Below are positions 23,660-37,933 of a stretch of 64,000 bases of DNA, in pieces. The notes under the pieces are model-generated. The model did no database searches. It saw only the letters and a program-made list of their open reading frames with translations, and was not told the DNA's origin. The stretch lies in NCBI RefSeq assembly GCF_963583255.1, contig NC_084803.1, positions 15,635,428 through 15,699,427 of the forward strand, read 5' to 3'. How positions within the stretch are numbered: position 1 is the first letter of the stretch; each line of letters opens with the position of its first letter. A program made the position numbers and the translations under genes. Origin of the DNA: Pyrus communis. Its lineage: Eukaryota > Streptophyta > Magnoliopsida > Rosales > Rosaceae.

Positions 23660-24821
23660 GATTGTCTGCCCTTTCACTTTGGGTACCTCTCGTGTTCTTT
23701 TGTTTGTGTGGTCACGATTAAGTCACGTCAATATTTTATATTATTATTTATTTTTATCTTATTATATTTATAAAAAAATAATATAAAATATTAACATAAT
23801 TTAATCTTGATCATACAAAACAAGAAGGCAAAAAAAACATCAAAAATGAAAGGACAGACAATAAGAATATGGTGGGGCCTTGGTGGGGTCAGGACCATGT
23901 TGTCACACGGATGGCAGAGATGTTTGAGTGTCTCTATTTTTAGTGGCGGCAACTTGTGCAGAGAGAAGGCATCGTGATAATATGTTTGAAAAATGGCATA
24001 CGGGAGAAGAAAGGGCTTTTCGAGGCCTGTAAGATCATTTTCATCCGTTCTGGTCGATTTGAATTTAAACCACTTATTATGGTAGTTATTATTTACTCTC
24101 TATTTATTGTAATACTAACTATCATGGCAGTCATTATTTTCAAAAATTTATTTAACTTTTTGGTCTAATTCAATTACTTGATGATTATTGAACGGATTAA
24201 ATTAATTTAGAATAAGTGATTATTATTATGTTACGTGACATATCTATCACAAAAATGTTTAGATTCTCTAATAGAGTTGGCAGTCAACAATGTGGATTCG
24301 GCTTTGACTTCATTTTCGACGAGAGATGTCAATTTTGTAAGCAAAATTCAAATAAGAATGTAGAAAATGAATAAAATGTAGAAAAATAAGAATACAAAAG
24401 ACGTTGGTGTAGGAAGTAAAAAAATGAGTTAGTATCTGTTAGGAAAAATTCAAGTTGGTGTTCAAAAATTAAGAGATTTTTCAAAGCATTAAGAATACAA
24501 AGTGCATTATATGTCATTATATAAGTTGAAAGAGTTTTTTTTTTTTTTTTTTTTTAAATGTCTCCACTTGTATTATAACTTACACCGAAAAATCTCTCCA
24601 GAAATTCACATGTTTGGTTTGGATTTGGGAGTGATTGGGTAGGGGCGCCAGACTCATGAGCTTTCAGCATCTGAGTTGAAAATATCAGTCCAGTGACTAG
24701 TCAACGGAGGGAGCATATATCCTACTTACACGTGGACTATTGGGACTACTGTGTCAGAAGCAACAGGAGTCATTCATTATAGAGCTGCCACGTGTTTGAT
24801 AAATCCTGACACCAGTCTTCC
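23660..24821. other. Upstream region of thaumatin gene 2, no gene
   Basis: AT-rich, with a poly(T) run at about 24535-24555. CACGTG-containing sites occur near 24731 and 24788, just before the foldback MITE. No coding region is recognised. Confidence 0.45.
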
Positions 24822-25010
24822 TCCCTGGGAGAAATTTTTCCAAGTGACGGGAACACCATGACACGTGGTGTTCCCTCACACATTATGATTTAGTTTTATT
24901 TATTTATTGAAATATAAAATTGAAAGATATTCAAGATGTCAAATCCTAATGTGTGAGGGAACACCACGTGTCATGGTGTTCCCGTCACTTGGAAAAATTT
25001 CTCCCTCCCT
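24822..25010. mobile_element. Foldback MITE with 59-bp perfect inverted arms
   Basis: The element occupies 24827-25005. The left arm 24827-24885 and right arm 24947-25005 are exact reverse complements over 59 bp, separated by a 61-bp AT-rich loop. TCCCT flanks both ends (24822-24826 and 25006-25010). Each arm contains its own smaller palindrome, GGGAACACCA...TGGTGTTCCC, whose loop includes the G-box/ABRE-like ACACGTGG. The transcript would be a strong hairpin. Family is unassigned; arm identity implies recent insertion or gene conversion. Confidence 0.9.
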
Positions 25011-25018
25011 GGGGGAAA

Positions 25019-25225
25019 TGTTCCTCGCCTCATCCTTTTCCTACGAATCCCGTGATCTCATCCATTCATTATATATTATGCAATCAATTTTTGTTAGGTA
25101 CTATTTATATTTAATTTTAAATTTTAAATTTTAAAATTTGAAATGATTTATAACTGCATGATATAAGATGAACGAGTGAGATCACCAAATCCCTAGAAAG
25201 AGATCTGGCGAGGATCATTTCCCCT
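25019..25225. mobile_element. Mutator-like MITE, copy 4 (diverged)
   Basis: Same layout as the copies near 10-14 kb: a TTTTTGTTAGGTACTATTTA centre-left motif, an AT-rich core of repeated AATTTTAAA, then TGCATGATATAAGATGAACG on the right. The outer ends are GGGGAAATG-like and CATTTCCCC-like. Confidence 0.65.
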
Positions 25226-27420
25226 CCTTGGGTGTAGGCAACACGGTTACGTAATCGGAATCAAATATCAAACTCTTCGTTTGTAAAACATGCGATGTAT
25301 TTTTTTCAAGCTCAAGTTAGGCTTGACTTGGCCTTTATACGAGCCGAGTTTGAGGAAGCTTAAAAATTTTGAACCTGATACCAAGCTCAAGCTGTTTCGC
25401 GCTATTTTTTATACTAAGTTGGTACAGTTGTTAAAAAAATTTGCAATATCGTGGTAGGTTTAGGCTTAAGAGCTGAGTATCAAATATTTTTAATATGTTC
25501 TTACATAGTAATCACTACTATACATATAAAAGCATTAAGTTTATAGCAATATCTTACTTCTAAAATGTTTTGAAGCGTATACTAGGACTGGGAACAATGA
25601 ACAAATCGGCAGTGCTTATGTTGTTTTATGATTTTGGCTTCTTTGAGCGGCAACCATGAAGTTCTATTTGTACTTAGTTCCCCAAGAAAGAAGAAATCCC
25701 ATCAAACTATATATTTACACTGAGTGAGTGGAAGAACAAATTGGTTGCAAACTTGTCATTCTCGAGATTCCCTCACACTCGTAATTTTCGAGTGGCAATA
25801 ATGATTTTCTAATATTTAATTTTAGCTGGCGAGAGGTGGATTAGTCTTCAACAAATATAAAATATGTGGGTTACATGAGATCATCAATTAGAAAATGACA
25901 TGCAACCTTAAATTTCAGTGACCCCGAGCTCGCAAACGTTGCTTTCGTTGCAAGTTGGCAACTTGACAACCAGCGGAGGCCAAGGTTTGGGTCAAAAACA
26001 GAAGGGTAAGCGTCCCTTGGAAACCTGAAGGGCCGGAACGACAGAAACCCAAAACATTTACCAAAACCTGAAGGGCCAGACAGACAGAGACCCAAAACAT
26101 TTACCAATTGCTGCAACCCATGCTCTTTGGGTCACTTCAAAACACAATTTCAGGTTAACCCAGAAAGTGAAATTAGATGACAAGCATCCATCTCCATCAG
26201 ATTTGGAAACAAAATTAAGACCAGATGTTCACATTTAGCTGTACCAAGAATTATGTTTAATTAATGGGATGTGCTAGCGAGACTCGTCCAAAAAGTTATT
26301 CCGCCAAGACTCGCTTAGCCACGTAGCCTTTAAAAAACCCTCATTGAATTTTATCTGGCACCCACGTTTTAAACAAAACAAAAATAAAACAAAAATGTTC
26401 AGTGTCATACCTTGGAGATGTAAACAACGGGTTTGGGCCGTTGCTATCGCGACTCGAATCAAAATCCTGGTTCAAGCACCTTCACGAGTCAAAATAGAAG
26501 AATATGACATCCAGCTAAAGCTCCCTGTGATTTAAGATCATCTGAGATTTCCAAATGCTATATCAGCTAGAAACTATCCCTATTCCCTAATCACTATCCA
26601 TACAAAACAATGAGCAGGGATTAGTCGAGAAAGAAAAACGATTCACTTCAAGTCTTTAACGCATGTCCCAAGCTAACTAAAACTCTTGGGATGCGTTTGT
26701 TACACCGGATTGAACTAGCTTCAAGGACTAAGCTGGACTGACTAAGCTCGACTAACTTAGTGAAGCGTTTGGTGCATCGTCGAACTAAGAAGCAAGACTA
26801 TAATATTATATTATTTAATCTATATTCCTCTCCAATCTCTTCATTCATCTTTTTCTCCGCCACTCCCTCCCCATTCCCCTTTTCTCCCATTTTTGTCCCT
26901 CCTTTTCTTTGTACCAATCTCTTTCCCCTCAATTTTTCATAGTTGTGCAAGAAAAATCACTCAAATTCACTTCACCCAACACTAAAGTTTTCAATCTTGC
27001 ACCAATCCTTTGCACGAAATTTCCCTAACTATGTTTCCGACCCAACCCTTTGCACCCAAATTTTTTTAATTTCAAAATCCAAGATCACAATCTCTGAGCA
27101 ACGATGTTGTCGACGGAAGAATCTAGGTCACCATGAGCAACGAGGCTGTTGTTGTCTAGCCACCATGGCTAATGTCGGTGGTGGAAGAATCTAGGTCATC
27201 ACCTCTAATCAATGATGCCAACCAGCCCAGCCACCATGTACGTCTGAAGCTTCTCTACCATGAACGTTTGAAGGGGTACGCAAGCCACAACTGAATGGGT
27301 TCGCAAGCGTGTCAGTTCCCATTAAAGCTTATGCTACAACTTACCTCATGATATACTCACGCTTCGCCTGGAAGGCTTAAAAAGATTTTGCTGGGTAGAA
27401 CCAAATAGAACCAGATGGGG
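25226..27420. other. Spacer with short repeats, no gene
   Basis: No coding region is supported. A direct repeat of about 42 bp (about 26019-26104, AAACCTGAAGGGCCRGA... ending CCAAAACATTTACC) occurs twice. At about 26690 the sequence GGGATGCGTTTGTTACA resembles the left end of a TIR element, but no matching right end was found. Confidence 0.4.
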
Positions 27421-27625
27421 GTGACAAGCTGCTTAAGTTTGCAGCGCTGCCCCCCACCATCACTTAAGCAACAACAGATGACAAGCTGCTTAAGTTTGCT
27501 GCGCTGCCCCCCCACCATCACTTAAGCAACAGCAGCAACAGCAGACGACAAGCTGCTTAAGTTTGCAGCGCTGCCCCCCACCATCACTTAAGCAACAGCA
27601 GCAACAACAGATGACAAGGTGCTCA
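27421..27625. repeat. Minisatellite, three-plus units of 56-68 bp
   Basis: Units begin GACAAGCTGCTTAAGTTTGC and contain a C-run (GCTGCCCCCCACC) followed by ATCACTTAAGCAACA and a variable CAGCAACAG stretch. GCTTAAGT and ACTTAAGC make each unit foldable. A fourth, diverged unit starts near 27615. Confidence 0.85.
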
Positions 27626-27639
27626 AGTTCATTATATCA

Positions 27640-28504
27640 CATGTATATAAACAGAATACCTATGCATACTCATGATCATAAGGATCATGATCAGCTCTTC
27701 GCTCCCGGGTACATCAACTGCAATGATCACAAATCCTATCCCTTATTAACTAGTAACAAAAATGCAAGTGGTTCATCTCTTTTTCTCCAAATGTTGGAAA
27801 CACCTAATCTCTCAACATCAACAAGATGTAACAAATAGCAAAGTTAAACAGGATTCCGGTACACAATGCAATATCAAGTTATCAACAACAATGAGAAAAG
27901 CAAGTGGCAATTGCTAGGCTGCAAACAAGACGATAATCAGCTCTATCGCCTAAAGTTAGAGACAATTGAAGACATTTAATTCAACTTCTGCCAAACCGAA
28001 AATAACACAACAAAGTCAAGCCACCACACCAATACATTGGAGATACCATAAATTCACAGTTGAAAACAAAATCAAGAGCATGCCACAACATTTGAAAATG
28101 TCTAATTCAATTTCCAATGAAAAGAACATCATCAAACCACACACATTGTTCAATTATCGAAAGTAGAGACCAAAGTTAACACTCAAAATAAAAGGCTTTC
28201 AATTTAATAGCTCCGAGCGTCACCGATAACATGATAAGAAGGATTAATATGAAAAGGCACCTAGTTCTATAGCCGAACCACCACATATATGCATGTGAAA
28301 GGGGAAAACTTGTTCGCCAAACAACGGCACTTATCATCGATCAGAAAAATTAAATCCCTTTTGCAAAAACCATCATATGTATATCCCACCAAAACGCAAA
28401 ATTAAGAGACCCAAATACTAAAAAGACTAATGATTTAGCAACAAAAAGATTAAAGATTCTTGAGGAGAATATTTACTATTACTCTCTCTCCTCTTTTATT
28501 TCCT
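27640..28504. other. Downstream region of the cold-shock gene
   Basis: The segment next to 28505 is the presumed 3' UTR of the minus-strand cold-shock gene; an AATAAA signal on the minus strand lies only a few bases past the stop codon. The rest is AT-rich with no recognised gene. Confidence 0.45.
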
Positions 28505-29299
28505 TCAAGCGTTGGGATTAGGAGGATTAGCACACTCCTTAGCAAAATGCCCTGCTTCCCCACAGTTATAACAACCTGATCCAGAGCTCAATCCATATCG
28601 TCCGCCTCCACGAGCACTGCTATCACCGCCGCCGCTGCAATCCCTCGCCATGTGGCCATATGCCCCACAGCTATAGCAAGCACCAGAACCAGCACCAGCG
28701 CCGCCGCCTCCACCAGTAGCACAGTCCCTCGCCATATGCCCAAATGCACCACACTTGTAGCAGCCGCCGCCGCCACCGCCGCCGCCGCCACCTCCACCAC
28801 CACCGCTAGTCCCATTAGGGCATACCCTTGCCACGTGGCCATACTCACCACAAGTAAAACAGCCACCACCACCGGCTCCGCCACCTCCACTGCCCTGACG
28901 GCAATCTCTAGCCATGTGCCCAGGCTCGCCGCAACTATAACACCCATCGCCACCGGCACCGCCTCCATTCCTCCTATCACCGCCTCTCCATCCACCTCCA
29001 AATCCAAAACCGCCACCACCGCCACCGCGGCCCCCAGAGCGACCGAAGTTCTCCTTCTTGTTACCGACCAACGGCGCGCCATTAGGTCCTGTCACATCGA
29101 CGGCTTTGGTCTTGCCGTCGTCGCCGAAGTCGATAAAGAACTCGACGGACTCGCCCTCCGCGACGGTGCGGAAACCGTCGGATCTGATCGAGGACTGGTG
29201 GACGAAAAGGTCCTCGCCTCCGTCGTCGGGGGTGATGAAGCCATAGCCCTTGACGTCGTTGAACCACCGCACCTTCCCGGTCGATCTCTCCTCCGCCAT
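28505..29299 (-). CDS. Cold-shock-domain, glycine-rich protein with five CCHC zinc knuckles
   Basis: A 264-residue intronless gene. Residues 8-75 are a cold-shock domain with RNP1 (KGYGFI, 17-22) and RNP2 (LFVHQ, 31-35), the single-stranded nucleic-acid binding face. A Gly/Arg-rich linker (86-119) leads to five CX2CX4HX4C knuckles at 120-133, 147-160, 180-193, 208-221 and 243-256, separated by poly-Gly. This is the plant CSP1/CSP3 type (AtCSP1/AtCSP3-like), nuclear/cytoplasmic RNA chaperones linked to cold tolerance and translation. Family members vary in knuckle number, from two to seven; five here may reflect repeat loss or gain. Knuckle 2 differs from its neighbours ([14 protein letters not shown]). 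The start is chosen because [15 protein letters not shown] matches the family N-terminus. A CT-repeat lies in the 5' leader. Antisense open frames over this gene are GC-codon shadows. Confidence 0.96.
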   Translation of the reverse strand: MAEERSTGKVRWFNDVKGYGFITPDDGGEDLFVHQSSIRSDGFRTVAEGESVEFFIDFGDDGKTKAVDVTGPNGAPLVGNKKENFGRSGGRGGGGGGFGFGGGWRGGDRRNGGGAGGDGCYSCGEPGHMARDCRQGSGGGGAGGGGCFTCGEYGHVARVCPNGTSGGGGGGGGGGGGGGCYKCGAFGHMARDCATGGGGGAGAGSGACYSCGAYGHMARDCSGGGDSSARGGGRYGLSSGSGCYNCGEAGHFAKECANPPNPNA

Positions 29300-29353
29300 G
29301 GTTAAGGGTTAAAATTCTGATATGGATTTACGCGAGGGTTTGAAAGCGATAAA

Positions 29354-29399
29354 CAGAGAGAGAGAGACCGATTAGAGAGAGAGAGAGAGAGAGAGAGAG
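29354..29399. repeat. GA/CT microsatellite in the 5' leader of the cold-shock gene
   Basis: An interrupted (GA)n on the plus strand, i.e. (CT)n in the transcript orientation of the cold-shock gene, 55-100 nt upstream of its ATG. CT repeats are common near plant transcription start sites; a regulatory role here is only possible. Confidence 0.85.
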
Positions 29400-29616
29400 C
29401 AGAGTTGCAGTGAAGGCAAAGGCAAATCTAAGTAAAAGAATTTTATTAATTTTTATTTATATAAAATGAAAACCCTAATCCGTGTCAGGCCCGTTTCTTA
29501 ATTCCCTGGGCTTCTTTTACTTTAAGCTTTTTAGGTGCTTGGATCAGCTGCTCCTCCATGTACTACAACAATCCTTCAACCTCTAAAATTAATCCTTTCC
29601 TATAAAATATTCTTTT

Positions 29617-29885
29617 TTTGCAATCTTATTAGATTAGAAATGTGATTGTGTAAATCCTAGTATATCTAGGAATATCTCTTATATTCCTATTAGGAATTGA
29701 TTACCTATTAAAAGTTATAATCCTAAAAGCGTAAGGAATTAACCTTCCCTACTACTATAAATAAATGCATAATGAGGTGAAATAGAACACACCTCACAAT
29801 TACACATCTCTCTCTTTTTCTCTACTCTTGCCGCACCCCTCTCTCTAAGGCATTCAGAATTATTCAAGAAATTATGTCTACAATA
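29617..29885 (+). repeat. 5' LTR of the copia element
   Basis: About 269 bp, matching the right LTR through TTAGATTAG...ATATCTAGGAATATC and AACCTTCC.TACTACTATAAATAAA. It holds a TATA-like TATAAATAAA and about 70 bp of CT-rich leader missing from the right LTR. Its extreme left end has decayed. Confidence 0.85.
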
Positions 29886-30220
29886 CGTTATCAACACACT
29901 CTTGACGCTACACTAAAAAGAGTTTATTCTTCAATCAGAGGAGTATTATGTTTTAATCATTCTTTTTAAAGTTAATTAATTATTTTATTGAATTGATATA
30001 CATGCTATTGATTCAATTTAATTTTTCTTTGTTGAACGTGATACAACGCATTGGAAATGTAATTCTGGCTTTCTGAAAATGATCTTCTACAAATTCAAAG
30101 GTTTTTGTTGTTTTCTACCAATCAGGTACGCTTAAAATAAAGTAAGATATTTGAAACGACCAAAAAGCATGAAAATATTCCGCATGATGCATGAACCCCT
30201 ACATTTATATTTACCTTCCG

Positions 30221-30255
<35 letters not shown>

Positions 30256-30256
30256 T
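30221..30256. repeat. AT microsatellite
   Basis: (AT)n with one G interruption inside the copia element's 5' internal region. Confidence 0.9.
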
Positions 30257-31904
30257 TTGTATACACACGTTTCATGCATTACCCAATTTTTGCTACGTGT
30301 AATTTGTGAGTCAAAGAATATAAATAAATTAGAAGCATATTAGGATTTTTCAAACCCTAGAAATTTCGAAAAAAAAAAGAAAAAAAAATTGGACATAATG
30401 CGGTACCACCGCCGTGGCACCATCGTCGGCAACACCATGCACCGTCGCTGGCCTGGAGCCCAACTGCATGGACCACCGTAGCAGCCCTTTGGGTTTACTG
30501 CTCCTACACGCAGCAACCAAGCTTCGGCCTGGGGTATGTTTCGACGGGCGTGAAGCCCCGAGCCCACCTACAGCTTGGCCTGACCCGCCAGCAACCCTCT
30601 GTTCTTGCTAGGCTTTATTTTTTGCCCCGGCCCGCAACCAATCAACCAGCCCAATAGGCTGGGTTTCTTCCCCCAGTCCAATAACAAGGCTCCAGCTTTG
30701 GTTAGGCCTTCCGTGTGCTAGCCCACAAGCCTGCTTCGACTGGCCTTGTCCCACGGGCCCCTTTTTCCCAATACCAGTAGCCTTGGCTACTGGGCATACT
30801 CTGTGCAGTTGGCCTGTGGCCTGCAACCACCCGTGGGCTGCCTTTTGCAGCCAACTGGAGCCCAAATTTTTTTGGGCTATGTTTTTTCGACCCAATACTA
30901 TTATTTAGCATTCTAACTAATTTTAACCCGAATGTTATAAAAAATTTTGCTTCTGTGATCGACCTTGTTTGGTCCTGATCTATTGAATTAATTAAAAATG
31001 ACCTACAGTCCATTAATCTGATAATGAATCCGAAATTATTGACTTGAAGATCACTTTTGGACATTAACGATCCAATAATTTATTTATCTTCTTTGAAGTG
31101 TGACATCCTTTCGTAGTCCCCAAACGCTCACACTTGAGTTCTTGAAGAAACTCAAATCCACTACACTTAAATTAGCATATTGCATTATATGTTCTTGCAG
31201 GAACCTCTCTTTTATAAAATAAACATTCATAAAATAAATTGAACATGTAGTTTCAAATTTAGTGCCTTTAAAACTCACAATTTTCATAAAATAATACACC
31301 CATGAAAACCCGACGTTTTTCATGAAAACCATGTCTTAGAATTCAAATGTTCTAACTTTGATGCTTATGGATGATTCACTCCAGTAGCATCAATCACAAT
31401 CTTGTTCTTTCCAATTTAGTGGATTGTCGAATCGTCACAAGTTTGATTTTCCTTGATTTGGAAGTTTCTAATAAAAACCATTTCATGTGGGTACAAAACG
31501 TGAATCTCCACTTGACTATCAAGTAGTTGAGAAACCATTGAAGCCAACAATGGCAAGGAAGAGTTGAATAAGCCTCCGCCATGATCTTCATTCGAAGACT
31601 TATGCCTGAAGCATTACCCACAGAAATACCTCCCGAACGAGGATTGCATGGCTCTTTGGCTCGCTTCTACGGACTATCTAATCATGAAAAATATTGCCCA
31701 AAGCACATCATGATTGCGTCCATGAATAAGTACAATTTTGAAGTTTATAAATCCGATAGAATTTTGACTGGAGAATACTTTTTCTCGTCATTCCATGTTT
31801 CTAACTCCCTCTTGAGGCAGCAGTGTAGAAAGTGGAAGTTTACCAAATTCTTGGATCTGATTACTACCATAAACGTGAGAGAAAGGTATAGACCCAGTTC
31901 AGCT

Positions 31905-32085
31905 GGAGTCTACTGAATGGCCCGACCTAGTTCGGTCAAAACCTACCGAATGTTGATGCCTTGCTTTGGCAAGGATGCACCAAAGGGCATGCTCTGCTTC
32001 GGCAGAGGTGCACCGAACAATACTACTCTGCTTCGGCAGAGACCTACCGAACAGAACCCTTCATCTTCGGCTGGAGCCTATTGAA
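31905..32085 (+). repeat. Degenerate tandem motif within the copia element
   Basis: Several copies of CTTCGGCAGAGRYSYACCGAAC-like sequence, spaced 30-40 bp apart, lie between the gag-like and RT-like remnants. Each has a short self-complementary TTCGG...CCGAA pair. It is not a usual component of copia elements and may be a local expansion. Confidence 0.6.
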
Positions 32086-33095
32086 CTCAATTCGGGGTCT
32101 GTCTCTTTCACAATCCAATTTCGAGTTTGTTTTTACAACATATGGTAGAATCAAGGCTGGCCAAGGTGTGGCATTATGCCTGAAGCATGATCTTTGGCAC
32201 CCAAGACTTAAAACTTCAAGAATAAGGGATAATATTCCCGAACCTCAATCCTACAGAATCTACTTTCGTCTAGATGGATGCCTGCAAGGATAGACGTACT
32301 TAATGGACGTTGAGTTAACATCCCTAGAGGGTGTGACATCTCTATTAGACGATTTGGTACACCGGTGGATAGCCAATCAATCTGTCTTGGCTTGAAGCAC
32401 AACAGATCACTCGGTTTGTAGGATTCACTTCCATAGAAGAGGAAGACACGGCGCAAAAATGAATCTATACTCTATCACTGTCTTAAATCATTTCCATCTC
32501 ATGAGATTAATCCGGATTACTCCTGAGACTTGAAGTTCTTGGTCCAGTATACTAGTTTGGATGAGAAAATCGAATTGAAATGAGATTACCATCAATGATG
32601 TTTTCACTTATATGGTAGCTACCGACATAAATGAAAAGCAACGATATCAAACCGTGTTCCATTGATTAAGTGACAACGTAGAACTGATTCGACAACTGAA
32701 ATTACAATCCAGGTCAAATTCCTTACCAAAGTGTGTTTTGGACCTATCGTTCCTACACTGCCCAAGGTACCCCTATTGTGTTACAAGTGGGAAATGACGC
32801 ATTATAAGATGAATGAAATAGTGCGATATGATGCACGCTTTATGGTGCAAGGTTTCTCTTAAAACATCCTGTGATTGATAGTAGCATTATGAAATGTGGT
32901 TAGTGTTTCTCCATGGGGATATAGATACAGAGATTTACATGTAAGTTCCCGAAGAATTACCTAGACTGGTTCAAATACTTCCAAAACCACGGAACACCCT
33001 CTTAACTTATTTGAGGCGTTCACTTACAATCCGACGGATGTGGTATACCAGTCTAAGTGATTATATGATTAGTCAGGAATAAATTATGCCCTTGC

Positions 33096-33296
33096 ATGTT
33101 AAACTATGAAGTCTTATTCCGAATTTCTAGAGTTATAGTTTATGTCGTTGACACGAATCTCACTAAGACTCTGGAAGAGCTTGAGAAAACTGTGTCGCAC
33201 CTGAAGATGGAATTTGAGATGAAGGATCTTAGGACAACTCGTTTATGCCTTGACCTGAAGTTGAAGCATTGTTCTGACGATGTTTTGGTCTACTAG
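33096..33296 (+). pseudogene. Copia reverse transcriptase fragment
   Basis: The frame shows VIVYVVDTNL, EELEKTVSHLKMEFEMKDL and CLDLKLKH, characteristic of the palm/thumb part of copia RT. The catalytic YVDD is changed to YVVD, replacing the first of the two metal-binding aspartates, so even this segment would be inactive. Frames are closed by stops on both sides. Confidence 0.85.
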
Positions 33297-34523
33297 TCGA
33301 ACAACACCCCGAAAGTATCACTTTTGAGTATACCTTTGATCGTCCATACGTTTTATGCAAATGAGATCCTTGAAGAGGTTACGGAATCTAAAATTCCATA
33401 TCTAAGTTCAACTTTGCGCTTTGTTGTACTTAGCTCATTGTATTTATTTAGACAGGACATCTCATTCGCTGTTGATCTATTGGTAAAAATGTAGCACCGC
33501 GCCTACACATAACCATTGAATTGGTATTAAAGACGTACCCTGAAGGTACTATGAATTTGGGCAAATCAAATCTCGACGCATCTCGAGCAGATCCAACCCC
33601 CTGATCCTCGGAATGATGCTTGCCTTGTTTGTTATGCAGGTTACTTATCAAACCCGCACAAGGCAAAATCCCTGAATGGTTATGTCTTTATCGTTAGGGA
33701 TATCACAATATCTTGAAGGTCAATGATATGACCTTAGTTGCGAAATCTTCGAATTGTTTGAAGACTCACCTTACTTCACTACGCCACAATTGATACATGG
33801 TTAGGAGTTCTTGTTGAGCATATTCGAAGTACTTGATGTTTTCATCCATCGTTGAGTCCCAACAACGATCTATGAAGACTATGCCAAATATATCCACCCA
33901 ACCAAGATATGATACGTCAACAAAGGCCAGGATATATTGCATCTACATCTACATCAACAAAACATCTAGAGATTGAAGTCATGCGAACCGATCCCAGACA
34001 ACCTTGCCTACCTTTACAAGACGTCATTGCCAAAGTCAACCTTCCAGAAGTTTGTATGAGGAATTGGTATGCCTAACTATCATATGCAATGCTTGTAGTT
34101 CTCATTTGGAAGTTCTGTCAAACTCTGGGGGAGTATCCAGAATTATACTCACTTGATCTTAATGTACTCTTTTTCCCTACGATTAGGAGCATTTTTCCTA
34201 TTGGGTTTTTGCTACGTAACTAGGGTTTAACGAGGCACCCATCCTGAGCTGATCATACCCTTGTGAGCTCTTCTACTTGCGTCCAGAAGACTTATACTTT
34301 TGACTTAATGCAACTTATTGCTTTTCTCCTTAGTTTATGGGTTTTTCTCCCACCTTGGGTTTTACCATAGCGAGGTTTTGTGAGTTTTACTTTTTTATGC
34401 ATTCTTCCGTTGATTTGAGACTCGCATTCGGTCATTGTGTCGACAATTTCATCAACTATACTTACTTCATCGCTGAAGACCTCATGCGTCATTTACTTGA
34501 GTATTTACAGACTCAAGGGGGAA

Positions 34524-34724
34524 TGTTGTGGTCCTATTAGATTAGGAATGTGATTGTGTAAATCCTAATATATCTAGGAATATCTCTTATATTCCTATTA
34601 GGAATTGATTACCTATTAAGAGTTGTAATCCTAAAAGGGTAAGGAATTAACCTTCCCAACTACTATAAATAAAGGCGCAAAGGGGAAGGCCTCTATAATT
34701 GTTCAGTAAATTATGCCTACAACA
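34524..34724 (+). repeat. 3' LTR of the copia element
   Basis: 201 bp with intact TGTTG...CAACA termini, preceded by a polypurine tract and followed by the CTTTT target duplication. It lacks about 70 bp of the leader present in the 5' LTR, so the two LTRs have diverged by deletion as well as substitution. Confidence 0.88.
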
Positions 34725-34729
34725 CTTTT

Positions 34730-35494
34730 AATTATTTTTCTTGTTATTTAATCCATTTTGAATTCCCTTTTTAGATCTATCATTGGCGGCAAACATCTTT
34801 GGTTGGAATAGGAATGAATTTCTTTTCAATAAAAGGGAATGGAATTTAGATTTTATTTTTTGACAACCGATAACTTTAGTAAGTTACATTGTTAAATGTA
34901 GAAAAATAGCAATTGTGCTGTCAAATGATAAAACAAGGCGTAATCAAATGGTCATTGGTGCGATTCTTTCTAGCCATTATCATATGTCAAGAGGAAAAAG
35001 GAAAAAGGGCTCTGATCCCCTCTTTCGAAAGGCACTACTATATTTTGGTTTTATCCGGCCTCACACAGTCCCACTTGATACAAAAATTACCCTAATTAGG
35101 CAACTTTATGGAACATCTTCAAAGGAAGACATCGACAATGATATGAATTTAAAGCAATGGTAGAAAAACCAAGTGTGGAGAATTAAAGCAATGATAAATC
35201 TTCTAAAAGTTCCTAACTCCCTATTTCCCTCTTTTTTCACTATTTTACTTTCATAAACGGTTAAATCAATAAAACCTTATGAGATGTTTACTTGCTTAAA
35301 ATGAAAAAATAAATATCAAGTCTCGACTAAAAAGACAATTCGATTTTCTTCTTTTAAATCAAGAGTATAAATTTCCACCTTGAGAAATAAAATTCTAGTG
35401 GCCATTTATAATAGTATGACAATGGAGTGAAAAATTGCTGAAGGGAAAAAATGCAAAGACCTTTGCCTATCTACATACACAACATGAGAAGAAA
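34730..35494. other. Spacer between copia element and FNR 3' end
   Basis: A plus-strand open frame of 82 codons (34915-35163, containing MSRGKRKKGSDPLF) has no recognised domain and no obvious partner. The remainder includes the 3' UTR of the minus-strand FNR gene just below 35495. Confidence 0.35.

Positions 35495-37933
<2,439 letters not shown>

Larger units (their letters stand above)
29612..34729 (+). mobile_element. Decayed Ty1/copia LTR retrotransposon
   Basis: A 5.1-kb element between two related LTRs (29617-29885 and 34524-34724), flanked by the 5-bp repeat CTTTT at 29612-29616 and 34725-34729. A polypurine tract AAGGGGGAA precedes the right LTR, which has TGTTG/CAACA ends. After the left LTR comes CGTTATCAACAC, a probable primer-binding site of the half-tRNA type used by some copia elements. 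Plus-strand remnants in order are gag-like sequence (about 31390-31900), reverse transcriptase (about 33096-33296) and RNase H (about 33430-33850). Integrase is not recognisable and stops interrupt all frames. Copia order and RT motifs set the class. Confidence 0.88.

Noticed and set aside
26690..26960. Complete TIR transposon beginning GGGATGCGTTTGTTACA
   Set aside because: No matching right terminus or target duplication could be found.
28588..29305. Long open frames overlapping the cold-shock gene in other frames and on the plus strand
   Set aside because: They are shadows of GC-rich Gly codons (Ala/Thr/Ser or Ala/Val repeats) with no domain; the cold-shock frame explains the region.
34915..35163. 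82-codon plus-strand frame considered as an organelle-derived gene fragment
   Set aside because: No organelle protein I can recall matches it; left as an unassigned open frame.
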